A stretch of DNA of 15,290 nucleotides from an uncultured Muribaculaceae bacterium (GTDB taxonomy: Bacteria; Bacteroidota; Bacteroidia; Bacteroidales; Muribaculaceae): the NCBI GenBank assembly GCA_910584905.1, contig CAJUCQ010000008.1:1-15290 (forward strand), read 5' to 3'. Of the stretch, positions 6,851-15,004 are shown one piece after another (positions within the stretch are counted from its first letter, which is position 1; each line of letters begins with the position of its first letter). Below the pieces are notes generated by a model. That model was not told the DNA's origin. It saw only the letters and a program-made list of their open reading frames with translations, and did no database searches. Made by a program: the position numbers and the translations under genes.

Positions 6851-8152
6851 ATGACACCCGAAATCCACGACCTCTGCAAATTCCTTGATGCTTCGCCCGT
6901 CAATTTCCATGCCGTAGCCGAGCTTGAGCGCCGTCTGCGCGCCGCCGGGTTTGAAGCCCTTGACATGGCCGACCGCTGGGCGCTCCGCCCCGGCGACCGC
7001 CGCTATGTGACCAAAAACGGCTCGGCACTCTTCGCCTTCGTCGTCGGGCGGAAGCCCGCGGCCGACGAGGGCTTCCACATCATCGCGGCCCACAGCGATT
7101 CGCCCTGCTTCCGCGTTAAGCCTAACGCCGAGATTCTCTGCGACGGCGGCATTGTCAAGCTCAACACCGAAGTTTACGGCGGCCCGATACTCTACACGTG
7201 GTTCGACCGCCCGCTCTCGCTTGCGGGACGCGTGATGCTCCGCGGCACCGCCCCCCTGCGGCCCGAGACGCGCCTTGTACGCTTCGAGATGCCCTTGCTT
7301 ACCATCCCGCATCTTGCCATCCACTTCAACCGCGGCGTCAACGAAGGGAATCCGCTGTCGAAGCAAAAGGACATGCTCCCCGTGCTCGGGGCAATCGGCC
7401 CGGGCGAAAGCCATCAGGGACTTCTGCGCCGGATGGTAGCCTCGAAGCTCGGCATTAAGGACGAAAACGACATTCTGGACTACGACCTGAGCCTCTACGA
7501 CACGACTCCGGCCTGCACGACGGGAATGAACGGCGAGTTCGTCACGTCGGGGCGCCTCGACGACCTCTCGATGGTGCACGCCGCCCTCACCGCCCTGCTG
7601 GCGACAGCGGAAACGCCCTCCGGGGCCACGCGCGTGATGGCCATATTCGACAACGAAGAGACCGGCTCGGGGACGAAGCAGGGCGCCGGGTCGCCGATGC
7701 TCGCCCACATCCTGCGCCGCATCGCCGCCGCTCAGGGCTGCGACGAAGAGGATTACCTCCGCGGAGTGGCACGCTCGTTCATGATTTCGGCCGACAACGC
7801 CCACGGCGTTCACCCCAATTACGCCGAAAAGCAAGACCCGACGAACCACCCGTATCTCGGCGGCGGGCCGTGCATAAAGATAAACGCCAACTGCAAGTAT
7901 ATGACCGACGCCGATTCGGCGGCAGTATTCCGAGCGCTGTGCGAGCGCGCCGGGGCGGCGTGTCAGGATTTTGTGAACCATTCCGACGTTGCCGGAGGCT
8001 CCACCCTCGGCAATATCCTGACGTCGCAGATACCGCTCCGAGGCGTCGACATGGGTGCGCCGGTATGGGCGATGCACTCGGCGCGCGAGACGGCGTCATG
8101 CAGCGACCACATAGCCACGACGCGTGTTTTCAAAGAATTTTTCAGCCTCTAA
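6851..8152 (+). CDS. M18 family aminopeptidase (aspartyl/lysine-type)
   Basis: This is a 433-residue cytoplasmic zinc metallopeptidase that removes N-terminal residues from peptides, often acidic ones in this family. The co-catalytic metal site reads clearly by comparison with M18 enzymes: AAHSDSP (H81, with D83), SGRLDDL (D237), FDNEETGS (catalytic E269 and ligand E270), SADNAHGVHP (D315) and AMHSARE (H409). The final SDHIATTRVFKEFF (418-431) is also typical. The length is normal and nothing is missing. It is the last gene of the gmk-nadD-DUF5063 run. Its stop at 8150-8152 abuts the promoter of the next gene, so transcription of the cluster may end or run through here. I see no terminator between them. 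The apeB/pepC type cannot be decided from sequence alone. Confidence 0.95.
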   Translation: MTPEIHDLCKFLDASPVNFHAVAELERRLRAAGFEALDMADRWALRPGDRRYVTKNGSALFAFVVGRKPAADEGFHIIAAHSDSPCFRVKPNAEILCDGGIVKLNTEVYGGPILYTWFDRPLSLAGRVMLRGTAPLRPETRLVRFEMPLLTIPHLAIHFNRGVNEGNPLSKQKDMLPVLGAIGPGESHQGLLRRMVASKLGIKDENDILDYDLSLYDTTPACTTGMNGEFVTSGRLDDLSMVHAALTALLATAETPSGATRVMAIFDNEETGSGTKQGAGSPMLAHILRRIAAAQGCDEEDYLRGVARSFMISADNAHGVHPNYAEKQDPTNHPYLGGGPCIKINANCKYMTDADSAAVFRALCERAGAACQDFVNHSDVAGGSTLGNILTSQIPLRGVDMGAPVWAMHSARETASCSDHIATTRVFKEFFSL

Positions 8153-8155
8153 GTA

Positions 8156-8186
8156 TTGCATCGGACGCAAAAAAGTATTATATTTG
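8156..8186 (+). promoter_or_regulatory. Bacteroidetes promoter for the DUF805 gene
   Basis: A -33 TTG (8156-8158) and a perfect -7 box TATATTTG (8179-8186) are separated by 20 bases, which matches the Bacteroidetes housekeeping promoter layout. Transcription would start near 8193, leaving an AT-rich leader of about 25 bases without a Shine-Dalgarno sequence. It is the best-formed promoter in the window. Confidence 0.8.
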
Positions 8187-8216
8187 CAAAAATCTTTTAA
8201 AAACAACCAATCAATT

Positions 8217-8600
8217 ATGAACGTAGATTTTAAAACCGCGGTGAAGATGTTCTTCGCCAACTACTCCAACTTCAAAGGCCGCTCGACCCGTGCCGAATAC
8301 TGGTGGGTAGCGCTCTTCTTAATGATTGTCAGCTTTGTAATAAGCTTTGTGTGCTCCATCCTCGGCTTCGGCGAAACGGGCACACAAGTTGTAAGCGGGC
8401 TCTGGAGCCTTGCCGTTCTTGTGCCCAACCTCGCCCTGACATGGCGTCGTCTTCATGACGTAGACAAGGCCGGCGGCTGGATTTTCATCTGCCTCATCCC
8501 TGTCATCGGCATCATCTGGCTCATCGTCCTTCTTGCCACTCCGAGCAAGCCCGACAACCGTTTCGGCCTCAACCCCTACGGCGACGAACAGGCTGCCTGA
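8217..8600 (+). CDS. DUF805 family membrane protein
   Basis: This is a 127-residue inner-membrane protein of the DUF805 family, whose function is unknown. Family hallmarks are the N-terminal NFKGRSTRAEYWW (18-30), the central RRLHDVDKAGGW (77-88) and the C-terminal PSKPDNRFGLNPYG (109-122). About three to four hydrophobic segments are seen (roughly 31-50, 59-74, 88-106). The frame extends upstream into the end of the aminopeptidase gene, but the ATG at 8217 lies just after a strong promoter and begins right before the family's first motif, so I take it as the start. It is separated from the next gene by 102 bases holding a hairpin, and is probably an independent unit. Confidence 0.92.
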   Translation: MNVDFKTAVKMFFANYSNFKGRSTRAEYWWVALFLMIVSFVISFVCSILGFGETGTQVVSGLWSLAVLVPNLALTWRRLHDVDKAGGWIFICLIPVIGIIWLIVLLATPSKPDNRFGLNPYGDEQAA

Positions 8601-8627
8601 TAAGATAGCATAGAAAGTCAAATACGC

Positions 8628-8671
8628 GGCCCTGCATCCGATGAACTCAGGCTTCATCCGAATGCAGGGCC
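8628..8671 (+). terminator. Hairpin between DUF805 and the ABC importer, possible terminator
   Basis: Ten-bp outer arms (8628-8637, GGCCCTGCAT; 8662-8671, ATGCAGGGCC) enclose an inner 6-bp helix (GATGAA 8640-8645 / TTCATC 8653-8658) with a seven-base loop. No T-tract follows on the plus strand (TTGCACATCC), so it may be a weak terminator, an mRNA-stability element or an attenuator for the downstream importer. No TAnnTTTG box is seen between it and 8703. Confidence 0.55.
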
Positions 8672-8702
8672 TTGCACATCCCCCCGCTCCGAAACAAACC
8701 CT

Positions 8703-9833
8703 ATGACCACAAGACTCATCATAGCGGCACTGATTGCCGCGATTTTTCTGCCGTCGTGCTCGCACCCGTCGTCAGAGAGCGCCATATCCGCAGGCGGCGA
8801 CACACTGACGGTGCATTCGTCGCTACTGACCATGATTGACTACCCGCAGGGCGGGACGACGCTCGTGGAGATACGCAATCCGTGGGATTCGACGGGTGTG
8901 CTGTCGCGCATGGCTCTCGTGCCGCGCGATTCGTCAGTGCCCGAATGGCTTCCGGCGGATTATGCCGTGGTGCGCACGCCCGTGCGGCGCATGGCGGTAT
9001 TCTCCGGCGTGCACACGTCGGCTCTTGTCGAGCTTGGCGGGACGGATGCGCTTGCGGCAGTGGCCGACGGCGGATTTTTCGCCCCTGACGACACGGTGAG
9101 CGCACTCCTCCGCGAAGGTCGCGTGGCCGACGTCGGGGCGGCGGCGAGTCCGTCGGTGGAAAAGCTGACAGCCTCGCGGGTCGAGGCCGTGCTGCTCTCG
9201 CCGATGCAGGGGCAGAAGTTGCCGCAACTGCCACGGGGCACATGCGCTGTCGAAATGGCCGACTATCTTGAGACCACGCCCATAGGGCGGGCCGAGTGGA
9301 TTCTTCTCATCGGTAAGCTCCTCGGAAAATACGACGAGGCGGCGCAGATATTCAAGGGGGTTGTCGACGAATACAACGCCCTGCAGTTCAAGGCGGCGCT
9401 GTGCTCGACGCTTCCACTGGTGATTACGGAGACGGAGTACGCCGGGACATGGTACGTGCCTGCAGGCGAGAGCTATATGAGCCGCATGATTTCGGACGCC
9501 GGAGCGAGAACGCCGTGGACGGGAACGCCCGGGACGGGGTCGCTGAGCCTCGACATGGCGCGTGTGCTCGCCGACGGCATTGACGCAGATTTCTGGCTGA
9601 TACGCACCTACGGGAGCGAACCGACACTCGCCGGGCTTAAAGCGGCCAATCCGCTCAACGCCAAATTCAAGGCCTTCCGCGAGGGCGGCGTCTACGGCTG
9701 CGACTCGTCGGTGCGCCCGATATTCAACGATGTGGCCTTTCATCCGGAGCGGGTGCTGGCCGATATGGTTGCGATTTTTCATCCGTCGCTGATGCCCGGC
9801 TACGAGCCGCGATATTACCGCAAGGCCGAGTGA
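8703..9833 (+). CDS. ABC importer substrate-binding lipoprotein (iron-chelate/cobalamin type)
   Basis: This 376-residue exported lipoprotein has a hydrophobic signal (1-18) ending in the lipobox L16-P17-S18-C19, so Cys19 should be lipidated. The rest resembles the FepB/BtuF-like class of periplasmic binding proteins. VRRMAVFSGVHTSALVELGG (94-113) opens the first lobe, SRVEAVLLSP (158-167) is the typical strand of that lobe, DYLETTPIGRAEWI (187-200) is the usual start of the linker helix in Bacteroidetes members, and FNDVAFHPERVLADM near the C-terminus is also common. It delivers a chelated metal or corrinoid to the permease encoded next (38-base gap). The ligand cannot be told from sequence: iron-siderophore, haem and cobalamin are all possible, and no cobalamin riboswitch is seen upstream. 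Confidence 0.9.
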   Translation: MTTRLIIAALIAAIFLPSCSHPSSESAISAGGDTLTVHSSLLTMIDYPQGGTTLVEIRNPWDSTGVLSRMALVPRDSSVPEWLPADYAVVRTPVRRMAVFSGVHTSALVELGGTDALAAVADGGFFAPDDTVSALLREGRVADVGAAASPSVEKLTASRVEAVLLSPMQGQKLPQLPRGTCAVEMADYLETTPIGRAEWILLIGKLLGKYDEAAQIFKGVVDEYNALQFKAALCSTLPLVITETEYAGTWYVPAGESYMSRMISDAGARTPWTGTPGTGSLSLDMARVLADGIDADFWLIRTYGSEPTLAGLKAANPLNAKFKAFREGGVYGCDSSVRPIFNDVAFHPERVLADMVAIFHPSLMPGYEPRYYRKAE

Positions 9834-9871
9834 GGCACGCGAGGGATTCATCACCTTTAAACCGATTGAGC

Positions 9872-10882
9872 ATGCGTTCAGGCATCATTCTATTCATTCT
9901 CGCCCTTGCCACGGCGGCTCTTTTCCCGGCGGGCATGTTGCTGGGGAGCGTTGACCTCCCGGCGGAGGTCGTATTCGGAGCGCTTACAGGGCGCGGCGAC
10001 ATCGACGAGGTGGCCCGCATCATCGTGGTCGAGACGCGCCTTCCGGCCGTGGTGACGTCGTGCGTCGCCGGGCTTGCGCTCGCCGTCGCCGGGCTGTTGA
10101 TGCAGACGGCGTTCGCCAACCCTCTTGCAGGCCCATCGATTATGGGCATAAGCACCGGGGCGAGCCTCGGCGTGGCCGTGGTGCTGATGGCCTTCCCGGC
10201 GATGCTGGGGTTCTGGGGGCGTCTGGCCACAATAGGGAGCGCGTTTGCCGGAGCCATGTGTGTGATGGGCGTCCTGACGCTGTTTTCGTCGCTGGTGAAG
10301 AGTTCGACGGTGTTGCTTATCGTCGGGATTCTCACGGGCTACCTTGCGTCTTCGGCCATCAGTCTTCTCAACTTTTTTTCCACAGCCGAGAGTGTCCACT
10401 CATACGTGCTGTGGGGACTCGGCAGCTTTTCAGGTGTTAGCCTCGGGGAGTTGCCTCTTTTCTGCATTCTCGCCATAGTGCCTGCGGCGCTGACGAGCTT
10501 CTACGCCAAGCCGCTCGATGCGCTTCTCCTCGGCGAGCGATATGCGTCGAACGTGGGGGTGAACGTCGAACTTACGCGCACGATGCTGCTTGTCATTTCG
10601 GGCATGCTTACGGCCACGGTTACGGCGTGGTGCGGCCCCGTCGGGTTTATCGGCCTTGCCGTGCCGCATATAGCGCGCATGCTCCCCGCGAGCAAAACCC
10701 ACGGCTTTCTCCTCCCCGCCACGGCGCTCTGCGGCGCCGCCACCGGGCTGCTGTGCCAGATAATATCGACGGCTCCGGCCCTGAGCCGCGGAGTCATCCC
10801 CGTCAACGCCATCACGCCGCTAATCGGCGTACCGGTGATTATCTACGTGCTTCTACGCCGAAAAAACCTCTCTTACTCATGA
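9872..10882 (+). CDS. FecCD/BtuC-type ABC permease
   Basis: This is a 336-residue polytopic inner-membrane protein of the FecCD family, whose members are usually built of about ten helices per subunit and work as homodimers. Family landmarks are ETRLPAVV (54-61), VAGLLMQTAFANPLAGPSIM (72-91) leading to GISTGASLG (92-100), GPVGFIGLAVPHIARM (255-270), which contains the ATPase-coupling region, and the C-terminal PVNAITPLIGVPVIIYVLLR (310-329). I choose the ATG at 9872 because it begins just before the first helix. An in-frame GTG at 9830 would add 14 polar residues and overlap the lipoprotein stop. The stop overlaps the ATPase start by ATGA, a sign of translational coupling. Confidence 0.95.
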   Translation: MRSGIILFILALATAALFPAGMLLGSVDLPAEVVFGALTGRGDIDEVARIIVVETRLPAVVTSCVAGLALAVAGLLMQTAFANPLAGPSIMGISTGASLGVAVVLMAFPAMLGFWGRLATIGSAFAGAMCVMGVLTLFSSLVKSSTVLLIVGILTGYLASSAISLLNFFSTAESVHSYVLWGLGSFSGVSLGELPLFCILAIVPAALTSFYAKPLDALLLGERYASNVGVNVELTRTMLLVISGMLTATVTAWCGPVGFIGLAVPHIARMLPASKTHGFLLPATALCGAATGLLCQIISTAPALSRGVIPVNAITPLIGVPVIIYVLLRRKNLSYS

Positions 10883-11658
10883 GCAATCTTTCGACGCATA
10901 ATCTTTCAGCGGGCTACGATGCGGCCCACCCCGTGCTGGAGCATCTCGACATGACTCTCGAGGGAGGACATATCGCCGTGCTCATCGGGCCTAACGGGTC
11001 GGGCAAATCGACGCTCCTGCGGACATTGAGCGGCGCACTCTCGCCGCTCGGCGGCGAAATCAGCATCGCGGGCCGGAAAATCGACGGCATATCACGCAGG
11101 GAACTTGCGCGGCTTATGGCAATAGTCACCACGGACGCCACCTTGGCCGGAGGCCTCACCGTCGGCGAGACCGTGGCTATCGGCCGCCATCCGTACACGG
11201 GCGTGTTCGGGCGTCAGTCCAAGTCCGACCGCGCTATCGTGGCGGCGGCGATGGAGGCTGCCGGAATTGCGCACAAGGCGCGCGTGCGCCTCGCGGAGCT
11301 GAGCGACGGCGAACGCCAAAAGGTGATGATAGCGCGGGCTGTGGCCCAGCAGACGCCGCTCTTGCTGATGGACGAACCGACGAGTTTTCTCGACGTCGGC
11401 GCCCGCATCGACACGATGGCGCTGTTGCGTCGGCTCGTCGACGATGCGCCCGGACGGACGATGAGCGTGTTGCTGAGCACGCACGACATCGGGCCGGCCT
11501 ATGCCGTGGCCGATGACATCTGGGCCGTTGACCCGGCCAAACACACCATCCTCACGGGGCCGAAGGCCACGATTGCTTCGTCCGGGATACTCGACCGCCC
11601 CTTCGCCGGCCGAGGCATAAAATTCGACGCCGACAAAGGCGACTACTTTGCATTATAA
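10879..11658 (+). CDS. ABC importer ATPase (FecE/BtuD type)
   Basis: This is the 259-residue cytoplasmic ATP-binding subunit that powers the importer. Walker A is GPNGSGKST (37-45), the signature is LSDGE (141-145) in place of LSGGQ, Walker B is LLLMDEPTSFLD (161-172) and the switch histidine is H202 in STHD. The Q-loop region reads AIVTTDA (81-87), so the usual glutamine is replaced by threonine. I recall similar VLTD/VLTER segments in Bacteroidetes homologues, so this is probably a clade feature rather than damage. It overlaps the permease stop by four bases. The IGRHPYTGVFG segment (101-111) after the Q-loop is typical of siderophore/cobalamin importer ATPases. The nitroreductase starts 15 bases downstream. 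Confidence 0.95.
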   Translation: MSNLSTHNLSAGYDAAHPVLEHLDMTLEGGHIAVLIGPNGSGKSTLLRTLSGALSPLGGEISIAGRKIDGISRRELARLMAIVTTDATLAGGLTVGETVAIGRHPYTGVFGRQSKSDRAIVAAAMEAAGIAHKARVRLAELSDGERQKVMIARAVAQQTPLLLMDEPTSFLDVGARIDTMALLRRLVDDAPGRTMSVLLSTHDIGPAYAVADDIWAVDPAKHTILTGPKATIASSGILDRPFAGRGIKFDADKGDYFAL

Positions 11659-11673
11659 AATCGGAAAAGACAC

Positions 11674-12423
11674 ATGGAATACCTTGAATTTTTCAGACAG
11701 CGCGCCACTCTTCGCTCTTTCAGCTCCACACGGCATATAAGCGACGAGCAGCTCAACCAACTTCTTGCGGCGGCCTCGCACGCCCCCACAACCGGCAACA
11801 TGCAACTCTACAGCGTGGTGGTGACGCGCAGCGCCGAGGGCAAAAAGCGCCTTGCCCCCTGCCATTTCAACCAAGCCTCGGTCGAGGGATGCGACGCACT
11901 GCTGACCTTCTGCGCCGACTTCCGACGCTTTGAGGCGTGGTGCGAGGCCCGAGGCGCCCGCCCGGGCTATGACAACTTCCATTCGTTTGTCACAGCGCTT
12001 ATCGACACGACTATTTTCGCCCAGCAGTTTGTGACTTTGGCCGAGCTTAACGGCATCGGCTCGTGCTATCTCGGCACGGCCACTTATTCGGCCGAAAGCA
12101 TCGCGGAAATCCTCGAACTTCCGAAACGCATTGTGCCTGTAATAACGCTTGCCGCAGGCTACCCCGCCGATGAGTTCCCCAAGCCCTCGGACCGACTTCC
12201 TATCGAGGGAATAATCCATCACGAGCGCTACTCCGACTACACCCGCGACGACATCGACCGCATCTATGCCGCAAAGGAGAGCCTGCCGGAAAATGCGGGA
12301 TTCGTGGCCGAGAACCAGACGCCAAGCCTCGCGCATATCTTCACTGACATCCGCTATCCGCGCTCGCTCAACGAGGAAATATCCCGCACGTTCGGCGATT
12401 TTATAAAGAAACAGGGCTATTGA
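11674..12423 (+). CDS. NfsA/FRP-like nitroreductase (FMN-dependent, probably NADPH)
   Basis: This is a 249-residue flavoenzyme of the nitroreductase superfamily. FMN-binding motifs are R10/R14 in RQRATLRSFS (8-17), APTTGNMQ (37-44), GIGSCYLG (127-134) and AAGYP (160-164). The C-terminal RLPIEGIIHHERY (174-186) and the closing ISRTFGDFIKKQGY are typical of the NfsA/FRP branch, which reduces nitro compounds, quinones, free flavin or ferric chelates with NAD(P)H. It acts as a dimer in the cytoplasm. It is 15 bases after the ABC ATPase and is followed by a terminator, so it looks like the last gene of the importer operon. A role in reductive release of the imported metal is possible but unproven. 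BluB, the nitroreductase-fold cobalamin enzyme, is not favoured because the C-terminal motifs are of the NfsA branch. Confidence 0.9.
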   Translation: MEYLEFFRQRATLRSFSSTRHISDEQLNQLLAAASHAPTTGNMQLYSVVVTRSAEGKKRLAPCHFNQASVEGCDALLTFCADFRRFEAWCEARGARPGYDNFHSFVTALIDTTIFAQQFVTLAELNGIGSCYLGTATYSAESIAEILELPKRIVPVITLAAGYPADEFPKPSDRLPIEGIIHHERYSDYTRDDIDRIYAAKESLPENAGFVAENQTPSLAHIFTDIRYPRSLNEEISRTFGDFIKKQGY

Positions 12424-12440
12424 TTCCATGACCGGCCACA

Positions 12441-12491
12441 TGCCGATATCCGCAGATAAACATCGCAGGCGGGTATCGGCACTCTTTTATT
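12441..12491 (+). terminator. Rho-independent terminator after the importer-nitroreductase operon
   Basis: A 13-bp stem with one G-U pair (arms 12441-12453, TGCCGATATCCGC, and 12469-12481, GCGGGTATCGGCA) and a 15-base loop is followed at once by CTCTTTTATT. It starts 17 bases after the nitroreductase stop and separates the importer operon from the barrel gene. Confidence 0.88.
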
Positions 12492-12508
12492 AACACTGCT
12501 TAACATTA

Positions 12509-12542
12509 GGGGGGGGTAAATAAAAATTTATTTATAACTTTG
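12509..12542 (+). promoter_or_regulatory. Promoter of the outer-membrane barrel gene with G8 tract and palindrome
   Basis: A perfect -7 box, TAACTTTG (12535-12542), lies 56 bases before the start codon. Immediately upstream is an AT-only inverted repeat, TAAATAAA/TTTATTTA with a 2-base centre (12517-12534), and before that a run of eight G (12509-12516), which occupies the place where the -33 element is expected. No TTG is present there. The palindrome could be an operator, and the G tract could vary in length. Confidence 0.65.
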
Positions 12543-12598
12543 CGGTGCGAAACCCTCAATATTCAACAATTCTATCATCTGAATAAAAAATCGACAAC

Positions 12599-14896
12599 AT
12601 GATTCGCTCTATATTTTTCATGGCACTGATGCTGCTTGGGATTACGGCCGCGAACGCGCGAAGCATTCAAGGCGCAGTGCTGTCGTCGAAAGATTCGACA
12701 GCCGTGGCCGGCGCAGTGTGCCGCGTGCTTTCGGGCGACAAAGCCATCGCCGGCACAACAGCGGACGCATCGGGCCGCTTCATGCTTGATGTCACATCGA
12801 AGAACCCTCTTGAGCTTGAAGTGGGGATGACCGGTTTTTCGACCACAAGGATAATTATCGAAGCCGGAAACAAGTCCTTGAATACCGGGGTGATTTATCT
12901 TGACGAGGGCATAAGCCTCAACGAAGTGACCGTAAGGGCCAATCAGCTCTCCGTGGTTAAAGGCCGCACTATCGTCTATCCCTCGGCCTCCGAGGTGAGG
13001 GCGTCGTCAACGGCCATAAGCCTTTTTCAGAAATTGCCTCTCGCCGGAATGGAAGCCAATCCGATTACGCGCACACTGACAGTCGACGGCGGAAGCCCCG
13101 TGATACTCATCAACGGCGTGCCGTCGACAACCGACGACCTCAACAGCCTGCAGCCAAAGGATATTGAGCGCATAGAGTTCTCACGCTTCACTCCGGCGCG
13201 ATACGCCGACAAGGGCGCGACAGGCTTTATCGACATCACGCTCAAGAAACGCACCGACGGCGGACGCATCTTCGCATGGGGTCGCAGCGCCGTGACCACG
13301 GCCTTTGTCGACGCTAATATCCGGGCATCATACCATCAGGGGGCGTCGCAATTCACGCTGACTTACTCGCCTTCGTGGCGCAACTATCAGGACGTCTATG
13401 ACAACACCACGGAAAGCTACATCGGCAACGACTTCAGGGTCGACCTCGAGACACACGACAGGAATCCGTTCAACTACCATTACCATAAAACTCAGCTCAA
13501 ATACGACTTCAGCCCGAGCGACAAGACACTGTTTTCAGCGACGATATCGGCCACACCGAACTTCAACAACTCGCGCCTTATCGCCCGGACCGTCGACTCG
13601 GAAGCCGGCACATACGACAACTATAACCGCACGACGAGCAAGGACTTCTCGCCTTCGCTCGACCTGTATGTGCGCCATGACTTCAACGGACGCAATTCGC
13701 TTGAGGCTCAGGTCGTAGGGACACTCAGCTCCAACGACTACCGACGCGACAACAACTATTGGTTCAGCGACGGCAACGAGCAGGCCTATATCATGAATGT
13801 CGACAGCCGCCGGCGTTCGCTGATTTCGGAGGTCAACTATACCCACACGTTCGGCGAACGCACACAGTTGAGCGGAGGATTTCAGAACACGGTGTCGCAC
13901 AGCACCAATACCTACCTATCGACCGACTATCGGCCGAAGCTGACGGAAAACAACAATTATGCCTATGTCCGGCTGGGCCAAAGCATCGGCTCCAAAGTAT
14001 ATCTGACACTGGCGACGGGGCTGAAATTATTCTGGATAAACAACGACTTGAACAAACGCAATTTTATACGCAATCTTTCGAGTGCACAAGTGTCGTGGAA
14101 TATCAACAACAGCTGGAGCCTGCAGGGGTCATTCCGATATTCGCCCTCAATCCCGTCGCTCACAGCTCTTACGGATTACCCTCAGCAGACCACTCCGTAT
14201 CTGGTTTCGAACGGCAATCCGGAGCTGAGAGTAGAGGAGAATTTTGTTTACAGCCTCGGCGCCAACTACTCTTATCGCAAATTCCAAGCCTCCTTTCAAT
14301 CCGCCTACTCCGATTCGCCCAACAGCATAATCGACGACATCACTTACTCCGGCGCGGGATTATTCCTGTCGCAATCCGTCAACTCAAAGTACAGACGTGT
14401 GTTTCAGAACGATTTATCCTTACGCATTAATGATATTCACGGATTCGGCGCCGGCCTCTATATGAGCCTTACGCATTATCAGACGGCAGGCGAAGGCTGG
14501 GCCCACAAGCTGACGTCGTTCGACGGAAGCATATCACTATGGTGGAACAAAGGCCCGTACACGATTTCGTACTGGCGGAAGCTCCCGGGCAAGTATCTCT
14601 ACGGCCACACGGTGCGCAAAGACGAAAACGGCGATGCCTTGCAGTTTGAATGGCAACCCGACAAACACTGGACCGTAGGAGCAAGCTGGATGTATATGTT
14701 CGACACAAAAGGCACGCGCTATCCCTCGTGGGGCTACTCGACGGTCAACCCCTCATTCCGCGAGCGATATATCAAACACAACGGCAATATGGTGGTGCTG
14801 TCGGTAAGCTATTCGGCTGATTTCGGGTCGATATTCCGCACATCGCGCCGCCAACTCAACAACTCGGACAACGGCTCCTCTCTTCTGAAATTATAA
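12599..14896 (+). CDS. Outer-membrane beta-barrel protein, TonB-receptor-like
   Basis: This 765-residue exported protein has a signal peptide (1-20, cut after ANA), a carboxypeptidase-regulatory-like domain (about 22-105: SIQGAVLSSKDSTAVAGAV, later DASGRFML), then a plug-like domain (106-218) with NEVTVRA, LFQKLPLAGMEAN, VILINGVPS, DIERIEFSRFTPARYADKGA and IDITLKK. From about 220 to the end it shows alternating barrel strands. The C-terminus RRQLNNSDNGSSLLKL resembles the end of the Bacteroidetes 'outer membrane beta-barrel family' (OMP_b-brl_3) rather than SusC. It may pass or bind a ligand in the outer membrane. Its substrate is unknown, and no SusD-like partner follows. Its base composition is somewhat more AT-rich than the housekeeping genes upstream. 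It has its own promoter, so a link to the importer is only positional. Confidence 0.9.
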   Translation: MIRSIFFMALMLLGITAANARSIQGAVLSSKDSTAVAGAVCRVLSGDKAIAGTTADASGRFMLDVTSKNPLELEVGMTGFSTTRIIIEAGNKSLNTGVIYLDEGISLNEVTVRANQLSVVKGRTIVYPSASEVRASSTAISLFQKLPLAGMEANPITRTLTVDGGSPVILINGVPSTTDDLNSLQPKDIERIEFSRFTPARYADKGATGFIDITLKKRTDGGRIFAWGRSAVTTAFVDANIRASYHQGASQFTLTYSPSWRNYQDVYDNTTESYIGNDFRVDLETHDRNPFNYHYHKTQLKYDFSPSDKTLFSATISATPNFNNSRLIARTVDSEAGTYDNYNRTTSKDFSPSLDLYVRHDFNGRNSLEAQVVGTLSSNDYRRDNNYWFSDGNEQAYIMNVDSRRRSLISEVNYTHTFGERTQLSGGFQNTVSHSTNTYLSTDYRPKLTENNNYAYVRLGQSIGSKVYLTLATGLKLFWINNDLNKRNFIRNLSSAQVSWNINNSWSLQGSFRYSPSIPSLTALTDYPQQTTPYLVSNGNPELRVEENFVYSLGANYSYRKFQASFQSAYSDSPNSIIDDITYSGAGLFLSQSVNSKYRRVFQNDLSLRINDIHGFGAGLYMSLTHYQTAGEGWAHKLTSFDGSISLWWNKGPYTISYWRKLPGKYLYGHTVRKDENGDALQFEWQPDKHWTVGASWMYMFDTKGTRYPSWGYSTVNPSFRERYIKHNGNMVVLSVSYSADFGSIFRTSRRQLNNSDNGSSLLKL

Positions 14897-15004
14897 CAAC
14901 GCCCGGCAACACGAGCAAGGACGACCGCCTCACCCGTGCACCACGATTGAAATGATAGCCGTGCAAAAGAAGACGTTTTCTTTTCACCAGCCCACATATA
15001 TAGT

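Noticed and set aside
6785..8077. 430-codon minus-strand frame opposite the M18 aminopeptidase
   Set aside because: Antisense shadow of a gene with a full metal-site motif set; no family pattern of its own.
8601..8702. Cobalamin riboswitch before the ABC importer
   Set aside because: The conserved elements of the cobalamin riboswitch, such as the GCCACTG segment, are absent; only a simple two-part hairpin is present.
8934..9854. 306-codon minus-strand frame opposite the lipoprotein gene
   Set aside because: No recognisable motif, and the plus-strand gene has lipobox and binding-protein landmarks.
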